64,000 nt of DNA from Prosthecobacter algae (GCF_039542385.1 NZ_BAABIA010000012.1:62001-126000); one strand, 5' to 3'; shown: positions 34,275 to 43,115, numbered from the stretch's first letter. A program made the numbers and translations. Notes: generated by a model from the letters alone, not told the origin.

Positions 34275-35302
34275 TGAGGCAGGCGCTCCACACCGCGCAG
34301 ACGGGCACTGCGGGCGCGTGGATTGAGGCTGAGTTCGTTTTCCGTGGCTTCCAAAGGTTTGCGGGAGAGAAGGCGATACACGCAGTCCGGATTTGGCCGT
34401 GGAGCGGGCCATTCGGGACGATCCAGCCAAACTTGGCTCTGATGCTGGAAGGTGTGTTTCACCACCCGATCCTCCAACGAGTGAAAGCTGATGACGGCCA
34501 GCCGTCCACCGGGCTTCAGCCATTTCGGAGCTGCCGCCAGGAAGTCTTCCAGAGCGGCCAGTTCCTGGTTCGTTTCGATCCGCAGGGCCTGGAAGGTCAG
34601 CGTAGCCGGATGGCGCTTGCTGAATTTCGGGCACACTTTGGAGATCAGCTCCGCTAGTTGCAGCGTGGTCTTGATCGGTGCCTTGACTCTCTCGGCCAGG
34701 ATCGCTTTCACGATCTTCCGAGCCTGCGGCTCTTCACCATATTTCCACAGGATCTGCTCCAGCGCGCCCTGGTCATAGGTGTTTACGATGTCCGCAGCCG
34801 TCATCGGGCCGCTGGTGTCCATGCGCATGTCCAGAGGACCGTCCTTATTAAAGGAGAAACCACGCTCAGCAGCGTCCAGGTGGCGACTGCTCACGCCGAT
34901 GTCGATCAGCATGCCATCCAGCCCGGTCACCCCAGCTTCCCCCAGCACCGTGGGGAAATCGCGAAAGTTCCCCTTCAGTGCGCAAAAACGATCCGCATAG
35001 CCCTTCAGCCGCTCGCCAGCGTGGCGCAGTGCTTCATCATCCTGGTCCATGGCCACCACGCGGGCACCTTTTTGCAGGAGAGCCTCCGTGTGCCCGCCAC
35101 CGCCAAGGGTGCCATCAAAAATGAGTTTTCCTGGGGCGGGTTGCAGCATTTCGAGCACCTCAGCCATGAGCACAGGCAAGTGATAAAACGGCAGATCCCG
35201 GGCACCGCCAGGCTCGGGTGCAGCCCCCCCGCTGGAACCCGCTTCCCCCTCTGTGGCACGCGTCGTCAGCGTGCCTCGTCCCCAAGGCATCATGTCATCC
35301 AT
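34271..35302 (-). CDS. rsmH: 16S rRNA (cytosine(1402)-N(4))-methyltransferase
   Basis: RsmH (MraW) methylates C1402 of 16S rRNA. Core from YHLPVLMAEVLEML, then the SAM-binding FDGTLGGGGHTEALL, VVAMDQDDEAL, MLIDIGVSSRHLDAAERGFSF, PLDMRMD, RIETNQELAALEDFL and FHSLEDRVVKHTF near the end. The start is unclear: ATG at 35302, 35293 or 35290 gives a 36-40-residue Gly/Ala-rich tail before the core, while the frame stays open to 35464. I use 35302. It is the first gene of the dcw operon; the usual upstream mraZ is absent. Confidence 0.94.
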   Translation of the reverse strand: MDDMMPWGRGTLTTRATEGEAGSSGGAAPEPGGARDLPFYHLPVLMAEVLEMLQPAPGKLIFDGTLGGGGHTEALLQKGARVVAMDQDDEALRHAGERLKGYADRFCALKGNFRDFPTVLGEAGVTGLDGMLIDIGVSSRHLDAAERGFSFNKDGPLDMRMDTSGPMTAADIVNTYDQGALEQILWKYGEEPQARKIVKAILAERVKAPIKTTLQLAELISKVCPKFSKRHPATLTFQALRIETNQELAALEDFLAAAPKWLKPGGRLAVISFHSLEDRVVKHTFQHQSQVWLDRPEWPAPRPNPDCVYRLLSRKPLEATENELSLNPRARSARLRGVERLPQ

Positions 35303-35728
35303 TCCGTCTTCAGAAGTTCCGAACCACGGCCAGACACCGACTTGGAACGTTTGTACAATTCTAGAAAGCCATCCTTTTTCCCCTTCGCGGCACGCCTTTC
35401 CCTCAGCCGAAAAGACATCGGCATTCCAGGGATTCGAGAAAATACTGGCGGTTGAGGCAAACATGCGCGTTGATCACGGGAGCAGTGACATTCTCGATCA
35501 CTAGCAATTGATATTCCACAATTGCTGGTAATTAAGATGAGCTTAGTAACGAGAAAGGCCACAAAAGGCAATCTCAGATTTGCTGAAAGTGTGGCACAAG
35601 TGAGTCGCACGAATGCGTTCAATTGAACACTTAATTCTAAAAACACCTTTCTTAAGGACTTGCGCGCCTGGTCTTTTTTCCCAGGGATGGAAGCTACATA
35701 ATGAGGCTGATCTTGCCCAAGATCGGGC
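35303..35728 (-). promoter_or_regulatory. dcw operon upstream region with a sigma-70-like promoter and CAATTG palindromes
   Basis: This 426-bp stretch has no credible gene and its distal part is AT-rich. On the minus strand, TTGCCT (35566-35571), a 17-bp spacer and TACTAA (35543-35548) form a good sigma-70-type promoter for rsmH. Just downstream of it, AGCAATTG (35503-35510), eight bases and CAATTGCT (35519-35526) are a perfect inverted repeat in the leader. Upstream, GTTCAATTGAAC (35617-35628) is a perfect 12-bp palindrome. At 35709-35724, GATCTTG CC CAAGATC is a hairpin just after the stop of the zinc-ribbon gene. All sites are read by eye. Confidence 0.55.
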
Positions 35729-36799
35729 TCAATTTCCCATCTGCATCATGATGAATAGCAGGATGAGCCCCAGCACCACGGCGATGGTGATCTTCACCCA
35801 GCTCAGCGGGTACTCGCCGGTGATCTTTCCAGTCACCCCGTTCACGGCCACTTGATACGTTTTGGTTCCGTAGGTGTAAGTCAGCAACCAGACGGGCAGC
35901 AAGACGTGCTTGAAGGTTTGGGCGCTGTATTCCGGGGAGATTTGCAAATTCCGGTAGGTATCTCCGGGAATCTGCTGGGCACAGGTGCTGCGCAGCAGGT
36001 CATCCATGCGGGATCGGGAAGCCTGGGCCGACTGGATGAGGTCGATCTGATACTGCTCCACCACCCAGCCGGAAAGGTAACCGGCATCGTACGGCACTAG
36101 GCTGTCCACCGTTGGGAATGGCTCGAGCGCAGAAAGCAGCGCCGGATGCACGCCCTTGGAGGCAGGCACTAGCACGTCATCGAAGTCTTGGCTGACATGC
36201 CCGCTGGCATATTCCCAGCGGGTTTGCCGCTGCTGGCGGCCCTGGCTGTCGCGAGTGTAATAGTGGTGCCCGGCCTCTGCCTCCCAGGGGCACTCGGCAT
36301 GGGCATCGAAAGTCCAGTAGGGCAAATACAGGCCATGGAGGGTGTCCGTCATCGCCTTGTCATTCAGATTGCTACGCGCCCAAAAGTGGCTGCCATACCA
36401 TTTCCGGATCTCCTCCCGGACATGGGTATCGGCGATCTTGAACGGCAGCAGGCTGCCGGGCCGGATGGGGGCCTGGATGTCATCCACGCTCAACAGCGAT
36501 GAAGAGCCGCAGAAGTCGCAGCGCTGGGCCACACGCTTTTCATCAAAGACCGAAATGGCCTGGCAGCTCTGGCAACGCACCGTTTTCCGCTTGGCCGCCC
36601 AGCCCCGCTGATCTTCTGGGATGGAGCGCAGGGCCGTGGCCAGATCACTTTCTTCAATCAACGATCCATCTGCCTTCAACTCCGCCGGTGAAACCGTGCC
36701 GCAATAGGGGCAAACGAGGGCCTTTTTGGCTGGGGTCCACACAGCCTCGCCCCCACAACCGGGGCAGGCAAACTTGCTGATGGCGGTGACTTCAGACAT
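35729..36799 (-). CDS. Zinc-ribbon membrane protein of unknown function
   Basis: 356 residues from the ATG at 36799; the frame is open to 36991 but the extra residues look non-coding. Two zinc ribbons lie near the N-terminus: ACPGCGGEA with CPYCGTVSP (Cys12, 15, 30, 33) and RCQSCQAI with RCDFCGSSSLL. A conserved middle region follows (YGSHFWARSN, GLYLPYWTFDAHAECPWEAE, VPASKGVHPALL, YQIDLIQSAQ). At the end come a VWLLTYTYGTKTYQVAVNG strand segment and one C-terminal membrane helix (ITIAVVLGLILLFIMM). Tail-anchored topology puts the zinc ribbons in the cytoplasm. Proteins of this layout occur in many bacteria; I know of no proven function. Confidence 0.8.
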   Translation of the reverse strand: MSEVTAISKFACPGCGGEAVWTPAKKALVCPYCGTVSPAELKADGSLIEESDLATALRSIPEDQRGWAAKRKTVRCQSCQAISVFDEKRVAQRCDFCGSSSLLSVDDIQAPIRPGSLLPFKIADTHVREEIRKWYGSHFWARSNLNDKAMTDTLHGLYLPYWTFDAHAECPWEAEAGHHYYTRDSQGRQQRQTRWEYASGHVSQDFDDVLVPASKGVHPALLSALEPFPTVDSLVPYDAGYLSGWVVEQYQIDLIQSAQASRSRMDDLLRSTCAQQIPGDTYRNLQISPEYSAQTFKHVLLPVWLLTYTYGTKTYQVAVNGVTGKITGEYPLSWVKITIAVVLGLILLFIMMQMGN

Positions 36800-36854
36800 G
36801 CGCCGCACAGTGGGATGGACCAGCACGGGGATGCAAGAAAAATGACATCCCACC

Positions 36855-38111
36855 TCACAGCCACCAGAAAAACACGATGGCCACGAGAGTGGGCAAAAGC
36901 GCCCCCAGCAGCAGGCGCAGTGGGCTGATCCCCTCGGTACCAAACACCTTCGCACTCTGCAAAATGCCCACGCCTGCCGGGTTTGGCGCATTGGCGATGA
37001 CCGTCAGCCCGCCACCTGTCACCGCACCCGCCACCAGCGCATATTTCAAATCGAGGCTGATGCCATCCACCAAGGACCCTAGATAGGTCAGCGCCGCGTT
37101 GTCCGTCAGCGCCGTCAGCCCTGTGGCCCCATAAAACAAGGCATGGCCACTGAGACTGCTGATCAGCGGCTTTAACCAATAAGCCTGCAAGGATCCCAGT
37201 GTGACCAATCCAGCGAGGAAGAAACCCACCAACAGCCCTTCCTTCAGCTTGAGCGGATCCTGGTATTCACGCGTGGCGGAAACCAGCCCCAAGAACAGCA
37301 TGAACACGCCAAAAAAAACATCCGGGTGATGTGCAAATCCCACAACGGCGGCCAGGAACAGCACATGCAACAACGTCAGCCACACAGGCACGGCACCGCT
37401 GCGATTTTCAGCCACCTTCAGCCCGCGCAGTTCCTGACGGAATAGGAAGGTGACAATCGTCGTCGCCGTCAGGCAGCTCAGAGCTGCACGCCAGCCAAAG
37501 TGAGTCAGCATGAACATCGTGTCCCACTCCCATTTTGCAGCCACCATGAGCACGGGCGGTGCGGCAAAGTGAGTCAGAGTGCCGCCGATGGAGACATTCA
37601 CAAACAGCAGACCCAAGGTGGCATACGCTAGTTTCAAACTAATGCCCTGGTCGAAATATCGACGCTTCAGCACCAGTGCCAGCAGGGTCATGGCCGCAGG
37701 CTCCGTGATGAAAGACCCCAGCAATGGCCCTACCACCAGCGCAGCCGCGTAAAAGGCCATGGCCTCCTGCATCGGCAGCAGGCGTGCAATGCCGCTGATG
37801 AGGCTTTCCGCCATCTTCACCACAGGCCGGGTGGCGGCCACCACCATCACCACCAGCACAAATTTGGGCTCCGTGTAATTCAAACTCTCAATGTAAACGA
37901 CGGCATCATGGACGGAGCCTTTTAGCACCACAATGCCTGCGAACAGTGCAGCCGCCCAGAGACCAAACACCACCTCCGTTTCAGCCAGGAAGTGAAGCAG
38001 ATTTTCCTGAATGGAACCGCGAGGGAACTGATGCGCCCAATGAGCAAAACGTTTCACCGCAAAGGTGTGCAACACCGCCAGGGCGAACAGTACCGTGGCC
38101 AGAATTTCCAT
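36855..38111 (-). CDS. Putative Na+/H+ antiporter (DUF1504/PF07399-type)
   Basis: About 418 residues with 10-12 hydrophobic helices (for example ILATVLFALAVLHTF, VVFGLWAAALFAGIVVL, PLRLLLGALLPTLVAIVFFWW). Conserved polar stretches inside helices are LLGSFITEPAAMTLLALVL, FVNVSIGGTLTHFAAPPVL, ALTDNAALTYLGSLVDG and TGGGLTVIANAPNPAGV, the arrangement of the ArsB/NhaD-like ion-transporter fold. This matches the putative Na+/H+ antiporter family found in Gram-negative bacteria. The ATG at 38111 removes five residues from the longest frame (38126). Ion specificity is inferred from the family only. Confidence 0.82.
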   Translation of the reverse strand: MEILATVLFALAVLHTFAVKRFAHWAHQFPRGSIQENLLHFLAETEVVFGLWAAALFAGIVVLKGSVHDAVVYIESLNYTEPKFVLVVMVVAATRPVVKMAESLISGIARLLPMQEAMAFYAAALVVGPLLGSFITEPAAMTLLALVLKRRYFDQGISLKLAYATLGLLFVNVSIGGTLTHFAAPPVLMVAAKWEWDTMFMLTHFGWRAALSCLTATTIVTFLFRQELRGLKVAENRSGAVPVWLTLLHVLFLAAVVGFAHHPDVFFGVFMLFLGLVSATREYQDPLKLKEGLLVGFFLAGLVTLGSLQAYWLKPLISSLSGHALFYGATGLTALTDNAALTYLGSLVDGISLDLKYALVAGAVTGGGLTVIANAPNPAGVGILQSAKVFGTEGISPLRLLLGALLPTLVAIVFFWWL

Positions 38112-38201
38112 GGGGGCAGGATCCATCCGACTACCCTAGGGAGCTAGATCCAAGAGGCAACCCAAGAATCCTCTGCTCATTTCACACCTCTTGTTAGTCC
38201 C

Positions 38202-38233
38202 AAAAAAAACGGTGCAGAATTCTCTGCACCGTT
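38202..38233 (-). terminator. Intrinsic terminator of the ECF42/TetR gene set
   Basis: On the minus strand AACGGTGCAGA, loop GAAT, TCTGCACCGTT is a perfect 11-bp stem followed directly by eight T residues (A-run at 38202-38209 on the plus strand). It lies 17 bp after the DUF1428 stop. It is the clearest rho-independent terminator in the window. Confidence 0.92.
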
Positions 38234-38250
38234 CGCCCTTCCACGCTGGC

Positions 38251-38619
38251 TCAAACGCTCACGATCGTCTTGAAACCACCGTAGGCCATGCGCTTGCAGT
38301 CGAAGGGCGGTACGCCGCCATGATCAGGGCAAAATTCATGCATGCGAGGATCGGCCATGACTTTGGCATTCACCTCATCGCGATGCTCACGCGATTTGTA
38401 AACGATGTAAGCAAAGACCACCGTCTCACCCTCCTTCGCCCCTGCGAGGGAAGGAAAAGAAACCATGTCCTTAGCATCGGTGTCTTCGGCCACGCATTCG
38501 CGATAGTCGAGGGCACCATGATCCATCCAGATCTTGCTCGCCTTTTCAGCGATGCTTTGATACTCGGAAATTTTATCTGCCGCGATCGGCAGGACGAATC
38601 CATCAATGTAGTGTGACAT
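38251..38619 (-). CDS. DUF1428 family protein
   Basis: 122 residues with the family sequence pattern: YIDGFVLPIAADKISEYQSIAEKASKIWMDHGALDYRECVAED (read in parts), DMVSFPSLAGAKEGETVVFAYIVYKSREHRDEVNAKVM, and FDCKRMAYGGFKTIV at the end. The fold is a dimeric alpha/beta barrel like YCII and other small antibiotic-monooxygenase-type proteins. No catalytic role has been established. It is the last gene before the intrinsic terminator of the nine-gene set led by a TetR regulator and an ECF42-type sigma factor; the genes of such sets are typical targets of ECF42. Confidence 0.9.
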   Translation of the reverse strand: MSHYIDGFVLPIAADKISEYQSIAEKASKIWMDHGALDYRECVAEDTDAKDMVSFPSLAGAKEGETVVFAYIVYKSREHRDEVNAKVMADPRMHEFCPDHGGVPPFDCKRMAYGGFKTIVSV

Positions 38620-38663
38620 AATGTTAGGCTAGGTTTGTGGTTTATACAGAAAGCGAGAAAGCT

Positions 38664-39068
38664 TTAGCGTCGGATAAGCCCAGCCCAGGCCCGACGCTCC
38701 ACCCACAGCAGGTAAAGAGGTGCCAGACTGATGAAGGCCAGCATCCCGATGGTACCGCCGCTGTTGGTGACATCTCTGGCAATCAGCGCATGGTAGGCCA
38801 GGATATTGACAATGATCGGCCCTAGGAACAGTAGCCCGATGTTACGTGTGCGCGGAATGATGACCAGGAGGCCGCCCACCAGTTCGCATAGCTTGATCAA
38901 CGTGAGCATACCGGTCGGAGCGAGGGCGGCCATGAAAAGCGCTGCGGGCGAACCTTCCGGCGGCATGTCTTCCGGTTTCGGCTGGGCCAAATTAAAGAGC
39001 ACCATGACAGATGCGAAAATGAATAAGAAGCCCAGAAGGGCACTGACGAAGGCGGGTATGTATTTCAT
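38664..39068 (-). CDS. DoxX-like small membrane protein
   Basis: 134 residues with four hydrophobic helices (PAFVSALLGFLFIFASVMVLFN; MLTLIKLCELVGGLLVIIP; LLFLGPIIVNILAYHAL; GMLAFISLAPLYLLW). The KLCELVGGLLVIIPRTRNIGLLFLGPI segment is typical of DoxX/DoxX-like proteins. Partner subunits and redox role differ between members and cannot be read here. It sits in the minus-strand series 45 bp after a VOC-family gene and 45 bp before the DUF1428 gene. Confidence 0.8.
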   Translation of the reverse strand: MKYIPAFVSALLGFLFIFASVMVLFNLAQPKPEDMPPEGSPAALFMAALAPTGMLTLIKLCELVGGLLVIIPRTRNIGLLFLGPIIVNILAYHALIARDVTNSGGTIGMLAFISLAPLYLLWVERRAWAGLIRR

Positions 39069-39113
39069 GGAAGGGAGATTGGGTTAACGATTGAAAATCT
39101 GAGGGCTCAGATT

Positions 39114-39524
39114 TTAAGCTTGCGCGATGGCAGAAGGGTCCATCCAAAAGACCTCCCAGATGTGGCCGTCCAGATCCTGGAAACCGTGGCTGTACATAAA
39201 GCCGTGGTCCTGCGGGTCATTGTAAGTCGCTCCCCCCGCAGCGACCGCCTTGGCCACCTGCGCATCCACTTCTTCGCGACTCTCACAGGACAGGGCGATC
39301 AGCACCTCTGTGCTCTGCTTCGCATCCACCAAGGGTTTAGATGTGAAGCTCTGAAATTTCGGCTCGGTCAGCAGCATCGCAAAGATGCTCTCGCTGATCA
39401 CCAAACAGGCGGCCGTTTCATCACAGAACTGCTCATTGAAACTGTAGCCCAATGCGCCAAAAAACGCCCGTGATTTGGGCAGGTCTTTGACGGCAATGTT
39501 GACGAAGATCATTTTGTTAGTCAT
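39114..39524 (-). CDS. VOC-superfamily (glyoxalase/bleomycin-resistance-like) protein
   Basis: 136 residues from the ATG at 39524, where the family sequence starts (MIFVNIAVKDLPKSRAFFGALGY). Further conserved parts are LVISESIFAMLLTEPKFQSF, VLIALSCESREEVDAQVAKAVAAGG and HGFMYSHGFQDLDGHIWEVFWMD. The final HIWEVFW segment holds the usual Glu metal ligand. The subgroup is the lactoylglutathione-lyase-like proteins often found with DGPF and SRPBCC genes. Substrate unknown. Confidence 0.88.
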   Translation of the reverse strand: MTNKMIFVNIAVKDLPKSRAFFGALGYSFNEQFCDETAACLVISESIFAMLLTEPKFQSFTSKPLVDAKQSTEVLIALSCESREEVDAQVAKAVAAGGATYNDPQDHGFMYSHGFQDLDGHIWEVFWMDPSAIAQA

Positions 39525-39602
39525 TCCAGGAATGGGTTCTGAGAGGATTCGCAGCCGGATGTTTGAGCGGCTGTTCAAAGAGATGACGAACGAGCGTCTT
39601 CG

Positions 39603-40184
39603 TTAAGGACAGGAAGACGAAATATTTTTTCCCGATTTGTCAGGCCCTAGGATAACCAGCAGTGCAGCCAGACTTTCAAAACTTTCCACCCAGCACTTGT
39701 GCAGCCCATGACGCAGAAAGACATCACAGAGGGCGGGAGAATCGAAATGCAGGTGCAGTCTCAGGAGTGTCCCTTCGTCCACCTCGCTCAATCTCACGGT
39801 CAGCCGCAAAGGTCGTGGTTGATTCACATCCTCAGGCGCACCCGCTGGTTTCACCAGCTCCAGCCAAGCAGCGGGGAATCCAGAACAATCCATCGTCATC
39901 ACCAGTCGCCGGGACTCTACCACCTCCACCCACTTCCCGTGCAATGGGTAGTCTGTGCCGTCTGGACTGTGCATGGTCAGGCTGTAGCGTCCTTCTGGCC
40001 GCACATCTATCTCACACACCGGATTGGTAAAGGCATGCGGCCCCCACCACTGCGCTAAGATTTCCGCCTCCGTCCAGGCTTTAAAAACATCTTCGCGCGG
40101 AGCCGAGAAAACGCAGTCCATGCCCCATTCCGACGCACCCATCAGCGCCACCGATTCATGAGTGGAAGGAAGCGAAGGAATCAT
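39603..40184 (-). CDS. SRPBCC/AHSA1-type protein
   Basis: 193 residues. The START-like core is evident: DCVFSAPREDVFKAWTEAEILAQWWGPHAF, VCEIDVRPEGRYSLTMHSPDG, PLHGKWVEVVESRRLVMTMD, RLTVRLSEVDEGTLLRLHLHF and HKCWVESFESLAALL. This fits the activator-of-Hsp90-homologue-1-like group with WWGP in its first helix-strand junction. The tail after about residue 185 is probably unstructured (SGKNISSSCP). It belongs to the minus-strand gene set with the sigma factor; ligand unknown. Confidence 0.87.
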   Translation of the reverse strand: MIPSLPSTHESVALMGASEWGMDCVFSAPREDVFKAWTEAEILAQWWGPHAFTNPVCEIDVRPEGRYSLTMHSPDGTDYPLHGKWVEVVESRRLVMTMDCSGFPAAWLELVKPAGAPEDVNQPRPLRLTVRLSEVDEGTLLRLHLHFDSPALCDVFLRHGLHKCWVESFESLAALLVILGPDKSGKNISSSCP

Positions 40185-40274
40185 GCGAGGGGAAAGAAAT
40201 TTTCAAAACTAAGCTCTGCGCATCCTGTCATCCATGACACCGTTTATCTGGCAGCATTTTTGTCACCTTCCTCA

Positions 40275-40712
40275 TCAGTGACTCGGGGGTGCATCCTCAA
40301 GGATCGTGACCATCCAACCCATCCCGAAGCGATCCTTCAGCATGCCAAAACAGGGGGACCAAAAGGTCTTCCCCATGGGCATAGTCACTTCACCTCCCTC
40401 AGCCAAAGCGGCAAATTTGGCTTCCGCCTCCTCCACCGTAGCCACGCTCAAGGACAGTGAAAACCCCGCAAAAGATTCCGGGCCTTCACAACCATCGGAG
40501 GCCATCAAAACCGTCTCGCCGACCGTGAACGAGGCGTGCATCACTTTATCTGCAAAACCAGGGGCCAGCATGTCTGGCGGCGGAGGCTCAGGGCTTTCGC
40601 TGAAGCGCATCACCATGCCCACTTGGGCACCGATGGCCTTGCGATAAAACTCAAGTGCTTCCTCACAGCGCCCGCCGAAAAAGAGATAAGGCTGAACCAG
40701 GGATGTCTTCAT
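40275..40712 (-). CDS. PhnB-like VOC-family protein
   Basis: 145 residues. The ATG at 40712 matches the family start (VQPYLFFGGRCEEALEFYRKAIGA). It continues DKVMHASFTVGETVLMASDG, GFSLSLSVATVEEAEAKFAALAEGG and ends PMGKTFWSPCFGMLKDRFGMGWMVT. This is the PhnB/3-demethylubiquinone-9-methyltransferase-like group, which usually lacks proven activity. It is one of two VOC genes of the sigma-factor gene set. CCTAACC lies 21 bp upstream of the start. Confidence 0.9.
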   Translation of the reverse strand: MKTSLVQPYLFFGGRCEEALEFYRKAIGAQVGMVMRFSESPEPPPPDMLAPGFADKVMHASFTVGETVLMASDGCEGPESFAGFSLSLSVATVEEAEAKFAALAEGGEVTMPMGKTFWSPCFGMLKDRFGMGWMVTILEDAPPSH

Positions 40713-40795
40713 AAATTTAAACAAATGAATTGGTTAGGTTACTTTTAATGTGGATTGGATAAACTGATCCCGTGCAGATAAAATTCGGCCCGTGT

Positions 40796-41335
40796 TCAGG
40801 CCTTGGGCGCGACTTCGACGATGCTTTTCAAGCTGGCCAATCCCTGCACGAAGAAGTCTCCGCACATCTTGTCGCAGTCCATCACCAGCCCCACGGCCTT
40901 GCTCATGAAGTTGTTTTTTCCAGACATGGTCCACGTCACCAATGTGCCTGTGCCTTCCGGTTTGAAGCTAAACTCCACATCATTCGTACCTGCAAAAGGG
41001 CGGATGAATTCCAGCTTCATGCCTACCCGTTCTCCTGGGCGACTTTCGACGATGGTCTGCTTTCCCTCACCCACGTCATTGTTGCCCGACCATTGAACGG
41101 AAGAACCCACACCTGCTGGAGGCCCCTCAAAGGTGTATTTGCAAGTGGGGTCCAGCTTGACCCAGGGAGACCAGTCCTGGCCTTTGCGCAGATCATTCAC
41201 CTGCTCAAAAATGGCTTGAGGTGTGGCCTGCATCGTCGCAGAACGGGACACTCGAAAGTCATCTGGGCGCATGGAAATGACGACGGCAAGACCGGCGAGG
41301 AGAACGGCAAGACCGATGAGAATTTTAGCGATCAT
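40796..41335 (-). CDS. SRPBCC-family protein with N-terminal membrane anchor
   Basis: 179 residues. An N-terminal hydrophobic helix (IAKILIGLAVLLAGLAVVISM) may anchor it in the membrane. A polyketide-cyclase/START-like domain follows: FRVSRSATMQATPQAIFEQVNDLRKGQDWSPWVKLDP, GSSVQWSGNNDVGEGKQTIVESRPGERV, VEFSFKPEGTGTLVTWTMSGKN, and DCDKMCGDFFVQGLASL. Such proteins bind hydrophobic ligands. It is directly after the sigma-factor gene (41 bp). Confidence 0.87.
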   Translation of the reverse strand: MIAKILIGLAVLLAGLAVVISMRPDDFRVSRSATMQATPQAIFEQVNDLRKGQDWSPWVKLDPTCKYTFEGPPAGVGSSVQWSGNNDVGEGKQTIVESRPGERVGMKLEFIRPFAGTNDVEFSFKPEGTGTLVTWTMSGKNNFMSKAVGLVMDCDKMCGDFFVQGLASLKSIVEVAPKA

Positions 41336-41376
41336 AGTTTATCTTTTGGTTAGGCTGGGTTCGTGTGAAGTTTGGT

Positions 41377-42669
41377 TCAATTTGATTGTTCGATTTCTTG
41401 CAGCCGCTTGCTCAGCAAGCTTTGCTCAGATGCCATCTCGGTGAGTTTCAAAGCCGCCCGCAAATGCGCCGCCGCTGACTGGTAATGCTGCTGCTGTGCC
41501 TCCAGCTCACCCATGACAGCATGGAAAAGGTGGTAGGAGTCCAGCGGTTGGCGATCCAAGATGGCCTCCACAGCCGCCAGTCCTTGGGCAGGCCCCTCTA
41601 CTTTGGCCAGTGCCACCGCGCGGTTCAGAGCGATGATGGGGGAATCATTCATTTGCAGGAGATGATCGTAAAGCCGGAGGATCTGAGGCCAGTCCGTAGA
41701 GGCCGCCTCTGGAGCCAATGAATGACAGGCAGCAATGCCTGCCTGAAGATGATACTCGCTGGCCTGATCTCCCTGCGTGGACAATCCCAGATGAAAAATG
41801 CCCCGTTGGATCATGCCCTTATCCCAACGCCGACGGTCCTGCTCCTCCAGTCGCAGGATGTCGCCCCCCGCATCCAGCCTCGCGGCGAAACGCGCACCAT
41901 TCAGCAGCATGAGCGCCAGCAGAGCATGCGTGCGCGGCTTATTCCCCGCAGGATGCGCAGCCAACAAAGAGGTCAGACGTATCGCCTCATGACACAGATC
42001 TTCGCGGATCAATCGCAAGCCGCTGGAGGCTTTGTAGCCTTCATTAAATAGCAGGTACAAAATCTGCAGCACCACCTCCAATCGAACGGGCAACTCAACC
42101 CCGGAAGGGATCTCAAAGGCCACCGCTTCCTCCTGCAGCTTTTGCCGGGCGCGTGTCAGTCTTTTAGCAATGGCCGCCTCCGAGGTAAGGAAAGCACGCG
42201 CAATTTCCAGCGGGCTGAAACCACACATCACTTTCAGGGCCAATGCCGTCTGCGCCTCTTGCGGGAGCTGAGGGTGACAGCAGGCAAACATCAGCCGCAG
42301 ACGATCATCCTTGATCTCGCCATCAAAACGCGGCTCCTCGCCTGTCTCCGTTTCCGCCATCCGTTGCTCAATGAAATGGACGATGTGCGGCTGCTTCTGC
42401 TGAAAGCTGGATTCTCGGCGGATGAGGTCCAGCGCTAGATTTTTCGCCGTCTGCATCAGCCAGGCAGCAGGGTTCACCGGCACGCCATAAAAGGGCCACG
42501 TTTGCAGCGCCCGTGCCAGTGCCTCCTGCACCACATCTTCCGCCATCTGGAGGCGATGGATGCCAAAAATACCCGTGAGGATGGACACCAACTTTCCCGA
42601 TTCATGACGGAAAAGGTGGTCAGCCAACTGACTGATACCGGACTCGGCACTGGAGGCTGAAGCAGACAT
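41377..42669 (-). CDS. ECF42-type RNA polymerase sigma factor with C-terminal TPR extension
   Basis: 430 residues. Sigma region 2 (about 15-80) has FGIHRLQMAEDVVQEALARALQTWPFYGVP and NPAAWLMQTAKNLALDLIRR. Region 4 (about 120-185) has AQTALALKVMCGFSPLEIARAFLTSEAAIAKRLTRARQKL. A long C-terminal helical extension of TPR type follows (about 190-425: ILYLLFNEGYKASSG, HALLALMLLNGARFAARLD, LQAGIAACHSLAPEA, ALNRAVALAKVEGPAQGLAAVEAI). This architecture plus an adjacent DGPF/YCII gene defines the ECF42 group, in which the TPR tail controls activity and no anti-sigma factor is used. It lies 11 bp after the DGPF gene and likely drives this set of small genes. Confidence 0.92.
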   Translation of the reverse strand: MSASASSAESGISQLADHLFRHESGKLVSILTGIFGIHRLQMAEDVVQEALARALQTWPFYGVPVNPAAWLMQTAKNLALDLIRRESSFQQKQPHIVHFIEQRMAETETGEEPRFDGEIKDDRLRLMFACCHPQLPQEAQTALALKVMCGFSPLEIARAFLTSEAAIAKRLTRARQKLQEEAVAFEIPSGVELPVRLEVVLQILYLLFNEGYKASSGLRLIREDLCHEAIRLTSLLAAHPAGNKPRTHALLALMLLNGARFAARLDAGGDILRLEEQDRRRWDKGMIQRGIFHLGLSTQGDQASEYHLQAGIAACHSLAPEAASTDWPQILRLYDHLLQMNDSPIIALNRAVALAKVEGPAQGLAAVEAILDRQPLDSYHLFHAVMGELEAQQQHYQSAAAHLRAALKLTEMASEQSLLSKRLQEIEQSN

Positions 42670-42680
42670 GACACTTGATG

Positions 42681-43088
42681 TTAGGCAGCCGCCATTTGTG
42701 CTTCCTTCACTCGATTGAAGCTAGGGCACTCAGGGGCCACGGGCCTTACCTCCGCCGTGGCTCCACAGTCCAGCATGGGCCACTCTTGGGCGATGCTTAC
42801 GGCCTCCTCCATCGTCCTCACATTCAGCATCAGATACCCGCCGATGGTCTCTTTGGACTCGGCAAAAGGTCCATCCGCTACCTGACGCACTTTTCTTCCT
42901 GAGATCACTTTTCCCTCTTCAAACAGAGGCTGTGCGCCTTTCATCTTACCCTGCTGCTGCAATCGCTCAAACCACGCCATGGTGCGCGCCATGACCTGTT
43001 GCATTTCTTCGGGCGACAGATCCTGCTGCCAGCCCGTGGCTCGGAAGAGGACCATGTATTCAGTGGAATCAGAGGAGGAAAGGCTCAT
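42681..43088 (-). CDS. DGPF/YCII-related protein
   Basis: 135 residues. It carries the defining motif (QVADGPFAESKETIGGYLMLNV) and a preceding YMVLFRATGWQQDLSPEEMQQVMARTMAWFERL. The fold is a dimeric alpha/beta barrel related to YciI. DGPF genes are the standard neighbours and targets of ECF42 sigma factors; the present one starts 28 bp after the TetR gene and ends 11 bp before the sigma gene. No enzymatic role is established. Confidence 0.92.
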   Translation of the reverse strand: MSLSSSDSTEYMVLFRATGWQQDLSPEEMQQVMARTMAWFERLQQQGKMKGAQPLFEEGKVISGRKVRQVADGPFAESKETIGGYLMLNVRTMEEAVSIAQEWPMLDCGATAEVRPVAPECPSFNRVKEAQMAAA

Positions 43089-43115
43089 AAAAATTGAGGG
43101 TTTGATGGACGGTAT

